This document shows, in pieces, positions 60,101 to 64,000 of a stretch of 64,000 nucleotides of DNA. Made by a program: the position numbers and the translations under genes. Numbering within the stretch: the stretch's first letter is position 1; each line of letters opens with the position of its first letter. A model generated the notes under the pieces. It ran no database searches, had not been told where the DNA came from, and saw only the letters and a program-made list of their open reading frames with translations. The stretch comes from Antedon mediterranea (Eukaryota > Echinodermata > Crinoidea > Comatulida > Antedonidae): positions 12,651,001 through 12,715,000 of the forward strand of contig NC_092674.1 in the NCBI RefSeq assembly GCF_964355755.1. Direction: 5' to 3'.

Positions 60101-60940
60101 AATATATTAAAACCATTTATGAATTTATTTCACTAACAATATTTTTCCAATAATCAGCTAAATTTACAAATATTGTGTTTTTCCAACACCCTAAAATTTA
60201 GCAATTTTGAACTAAATTAGAAAAGTAGGGCGCCCTCTCCGAGTCGAAATTTGACACGATTTGTCGACTGGCTGTCCCACTGTCTAACTATAGGCAAAAC
60301 AGGGCCGCGAAAAGTTACAATATGAAACGCCACAAATATTGTATGGAAGGCAACTGCGGCCAGCATAAGTATAGGCCTAGGCTTTGCTTGCTTTGGTCGG
60401 CTCCACGTTGAGTAGGCTATGGGTACTAAAATGAATTGAGGGCACAGGTTAACTTTAATATAGTTACTAATTGTTTGGATGTGTTCCTGTCCTAAATACA
60501 ACGCAATATAACAAAATTCAACCATTTCAAAAACTTTTTTTATTTTTAGTGTAGGCCTATACCTTCACTTTTTATGTAGGCCTAATGTTATACCTTTTCA
60601 AAATATTTTACTATAATATTATTGTATACATTCAATTTTTAAGGTTTTTTTCATACATTTTTTAACATTATTTTACTATATACTTTTACGACAGTATTTT
60701 TCAATATTTATCTCACGTTTTCTGCTTTTATGGTTATTTATATATCTTTTTTTTAACCATTTAAATCCATTTTATGTGTATTTTTCTTGTTATCTTGTAT
60801 ACATTACTCTATACTACTATATTATTCTAGATTAGGATTTTTGGATTGTGGATGGTTTCTGTTAAAGTTGTTTTTGGCCGGATTTTGTTCTAGGCCTAGC
60901 CTATGCTGAGACACAGCTAGCTCGCCTAGTGAGCGGCGTG
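57159..60940. other. Gene-poor region; possible untranslated exon at 59039
   Basis: No convincing coding exon. CpG content rises at 58560-58760. A strong plus-strand acceptor (TCTGACACTTTCAG) precedes 59039, and AATAAATAA follows at 59420, so a non-coding terminal exon is possible. A near-identical 24-mer (GAATAGTCGGAG-TGCATCCCAA) occurs at 58450 and 59874. Confidence 0.3.
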
Positions 60941-60948
60941 AATACAGG

Positions 60949-61080
60949 TCAACCCGTACCCATGCCAACTCGTACCCACCAACTCGTACCCAAATTTTGG
61001 CTTACTCGTACCCAAAATTTTGGCTGACCCGTACCCATCATTGGCTGACCCGTACCCATCATTGGCTGGCCCGTACCCAA
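60949..61080. repeat. Minisatellite, CCCGTACCCA unit
   Basis: About seven copies of an 18-25 bp unit (GGCTGACCCGTACCCATCAT and variants with ACTCGTACCCA) stand in direct orientation. The last three are nearly identical at about 21 bp. Confidence 0.85.
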
Positions 61081-62045
61081 GTTTAATGCTATTTAAAGTA
61101 TATTTATATTACATTTAAACCCAGTTTTATTAAATTTTTAGATACCAATCATATGTTCGATATTATAATGGCAAAAACTATTGACCTAAAATGTATAATA
61201 ATATGTACAGACTCGTACGAAAAAAGCACAGCTTTCATCGTATTTGCGTACGTCGTATTTGGTAAAGTTAATACTTGAGGGCGCTGTTTTATATGGCTCT
61301 GTGGAAGATGTCAGTGGTCGGCTGTGCTGCATTCTATTTTTTTTTTATTTATGAGTTATTAATCTATTATTTTCTACGAATAGTAGTACATGGAAATTGA
61401 AATACCCACTAGTCTGTGATGATGAAAACTTGAATTATTAAAAGTAAACATGAATATCTTTTATACATAATTTGTATTTTCATTTTATTTTACAGATAAT
61501 GAGTAATGTGCTTTTTGAAAATCGTTTTAAAACGAATGGTTTTTGTTGTTTTGTTTTGCAAGTTTTGGAAAATATTAAACTGTTTTAACATTTCGAAAAT
61601 ATTTAATACATTTTTAAATAGTCACTCGTATTTTAAAATCACGAAACTATTTAAGTGGATACCAGCCTCATTGCTGCTATGAGCATTTAGTAGTAGATTA
61701 GATTATTGCCGTTTATCTAGTATACAATGACGATGTGAGAGTAATAATAAAAGGTAACTACTGTACTAACCTCCAATAATTTAACATTTAATTACAAACG
61801 ACGACATTTGCTGTTATTACGTTTTCATTTTATAATGATTATTACTGTATTATTATGACTAAAAACCGAAATAAATACTACTAAAACTTAAAAAAATCAT
61901 CTTATCGCTGACAGATACGTAACTACTCAGACACGTGTAGGTAGGCCTTCAGAACGTTTATATTATTTTAGTAAATAAGACGACATCCGTTGCCATGGAA
62001 AAACGATCGTAGTTCATTTCATTTGTCTTATTTGACACATTATAG
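61081..62045. other. No gene seen
   Basis: AT-rich, with short open frames only. No repeat match elsewhere in the window was recognised. Confidence 0.4.
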
Positions 62046-62520
62046 AATGCGTATTTTTTTTTTTTTAAAGGGAATCCCTCGTCAGCAAAAACACGTAGCT
62101 GTAAGTTATTGAGGAAACATCTACCAAAAATGTTTAATTACCGTAAACAAACAGATAATTTTACTGAATTATTTAAGAAAAAAAATAAATAGAAAACGAT
62201 CATACGCCACATTGCGTTGCCTATTTTTGGACACACTACAAATGGACCCGTACAAATGCGTTTTTTTTTTAATAATAAAGAGGAATCCCCATTCAGCAAA
62301 AACACGTAGCTGTTATAGAAGAAAATCTGCCAAAATGTTTAATTGCCTTAGGCTACAGTACGACAGTACGTGTATATGATCATTTCACTGAATTATTAAT
62401 AAATAAAATATATGGAAAATGATCATACGTCATTACTAAGTCGTCTCTTTGACGCCGGCCCTATAAATGCGTGTTTTTTTATAATAAAAGGTTAATCCCG
62501 GTCAGAAAAAACACGAAATC
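62046..62520. repeat. Degenerate tandem repeat of about 210 bp, 2.3 copies
   Basis: Copies begin with AATGCGT followed by a T-run at 62046, 62254 and 62465. Shared landmarks are CAGCAAAAACACGTAGCTG, CAAAATGTTTAATTNCC and GATCATACGYCA. Copies are clearly diverged. Confidence 0.8.
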
Positions 62521-63039
62521 TACGAGTAATTCGACCCCATAGCCCGGCAGGCTTTTTGCTTAAAACAGGGTGTTGTTAATTCAACCAATTTTAAATATAC
62601 CAAATACAATAGAAATAATTACTTGATCGAATGTAATCAGGGAAGATAATTAGAATAAAATAAAAGAATAAAAATTGATAAGTCCCGTGATAAGTATAAA
62701 ATTATACGTTGTTGGTACTTTACCTGGGCTTAATTGAATTGTAATACTAACTATACAACAGTTAAAATATTTTTTTTATTAATTAATGTTCTCTTACGTA
62801 AATAAAAAAGACACATCAAACATACGTTTATAAAACTATAATACTAGATTTAAATAAATGTTAACAAAATATATGCCTAATTAAACGAAGTCTACAATCA
62901 AATCAATGGTCATTTTTATTAGCACACATTTCACCGAGACCTGTAAAATAAAAAAACAATTTAAATATAAAAATATTCATACGGCAAAAGCATACCACTA
63001 GTTTTGCGCCGATCAAATCATTACAAGTAATTATTCAAA
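62521..63039. other. No gene seen
   Basis: AT-rich flank of Helitron copy 3; nothing recognised. Confidence 0.4.
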
Positions 63040-64000
63040 CTAGATGGCACGCTCGCTTCGCTCGCGTACCATCTAGGTCGTGCCCACAGATGGTTCTCGA
63101 ATACTAATAAAGTCAGCGTTAAAAAACTGGCGATTTCAAATGTACGTACATGTCGTTTACTGGAACGAATAAATAGACACTGTGATCTTATGTACTCAAC
63201 TAAAATTAGCACCCTGGGAATTACTTCCGAAAAAGAAACTTGTCACAAAATGAGACCAATTGTTTAAGTCAAATTTAAACAAACTTAATGTGTGTTTTAT
63301 ATGTAACATTAGGGTTGAGGGATGGGGAAGAGGATGGTGCAAAGAGGAACAGTTTTTGAATATATTCTTTATCTATTTATTCTTTATTTATTTAGTAACG
63401 AAATATTAATTGTTTTCATGTTTTACAAATAATATACCACTAAACACAGTAAAACATTGCGATGTAATACTTTTTTGAAACTATCACCGTCCTAGTCGAT
63501 TGAAAAGTACAGTACGTGTATAACGACACATCACTACGACGTGTATATGTTTATATAATGTATAACAATTTGTGAAAACCACCTCTATTCGGGGCAAATC
63601 ATAAATTCGATTTAATCTTCAATAAATATTAAATTATCTAACTCAACTTAATTAGTAGGCCTAATGGTTTTCAATTGTTTCTTAGAGCTAATTCATACTT
63701 AAGTTGGTTCCTAGGGATGGGGAAGAGGATGGTGCAAAGAGGAACAGTTTTTAAATATATTTTTTATCTATTTATTCTTTATTTATTTAGTAACGAAATA
63801 TTAACTGTTTTCATGTTTTACAAATAATATACCACTAAACACAGTAAAACATTGCGATGTAATACTTTTTTGAAACTATCACCGTCCTAGTCGATTGAAA
63901 AGTACAGTACGTGTATAACGACACATCACTACAACGTGTATATGTTTATATAATGTATAACAATTTGTGAAAACCACCTCTATTCGGGGCAAATCGTAAA
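63040..64000 (-). mobile_element. Helitron copy 3, 3' end; continues beyond the window
   Basis: On the minus strand the element ends in the 37-nt hairpin at 63076-63040, finishing CTAG and followed by T. 63040-63660 matches 16865-16200 in reverse complement. 63319-63713 and 63714-64000 are tandem copies of one about 395-bp internal piece. The 5' end lies outside the window. Confidence 0.75.
63319..64000. repeat. 395-bp tandem duplication within Helitron copy 3
   Basis: GGGATGGGGAAGAGGATGG recurs at 63319 and 63714, and the following sequence stays nearly identical to the window end. The second copy is cut by the window boundary. Confidence 0.85.

Noticed and set aside
60217-60525. 102-codon minus-strand frame with hydrophobic stretches
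   Set aside because: No recognisable motif, no splice or promoter context, and its length is compatible with chance.

Overview
This is animal nuclear DNA: AT-rich, with GT-AG exons inside large introns, non-LTR and LTR retrotransposons, a tRNA-derived SINE and many classes of DNA transposon. The TAGGCCTA-type low-complexity tracts (densest at 11750-12330) and the overall composition suggest a marine invertebrate deuterostome such as an echinoderm. That placement is an inference, because no single-copy marker gene is present.

The host backbone appears to be a minus-strand ankyrin-repeat gene, or array of genes, seen only as isolated exons. Each exon is 99 bp and encodes exactly one 33-residue ankyrin module in phase 0. 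Intact copies lie at 54400-54498, 43029-43127 and 9242-9340. A frameshifted copy lies at 31885-31940 and a stub at 10211-10231. The introns around them are copies of one another, so the locus grew by repeated duplication of an exon-plus-intron unit. Unit segments lie at about 8974-10205, 10211-16900 (interrupted), 18780-19850, 31680-42450 (interrupted), 42780-46143 and 54107-56745. Because the units are paralogous, one copy often supplies the empty site for a transposon in another.

Region by region: 1-4713 holds Helitron-family sequence broken by a LINE. 4714-8973 is a CAG-flanked Harbinger-like element into which a 3.4-kb Mutator-like element carrying about 30 palindromes has inserted. 9-16.9 kb is ankyrin unit sequence with a TA-flanked element, a SINE and a complete non-autonomous Helitron. 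16.9-21.6 kb has a gypsy remnant, a unit fragment and one candidate host exon. 21.8-24.0 kb is a TTAA-flanked piggyBac-like element with a nested TAA-flanked element. 25-26.2 kb is a LINE. 26.2-31.5 kb and 46.1-51.4 kb are near-identical 5.3-kb inverted arms, each carrying the same 5'-truncated LINE with the same 15-bp target duplication.

Between the arms, 32509-37406 is the most notable element. It is about 4.9 kb, has an 8-bp duplication and long inverted arrays of a short GTCCA...GGGGAA motif, and encodes a transposase-like protein with a SAP-like segment, a decayed Ulp1/C48-type protease with a zinc-finger tail, and a SprT-like HEMIH protein. A LINE follows it (37.4-40.9 kb). The right end (57-64 kb) is gene-poor, with minisatellites and a third terminal-hairpin Helitron.

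No complete host gene lies within the window.
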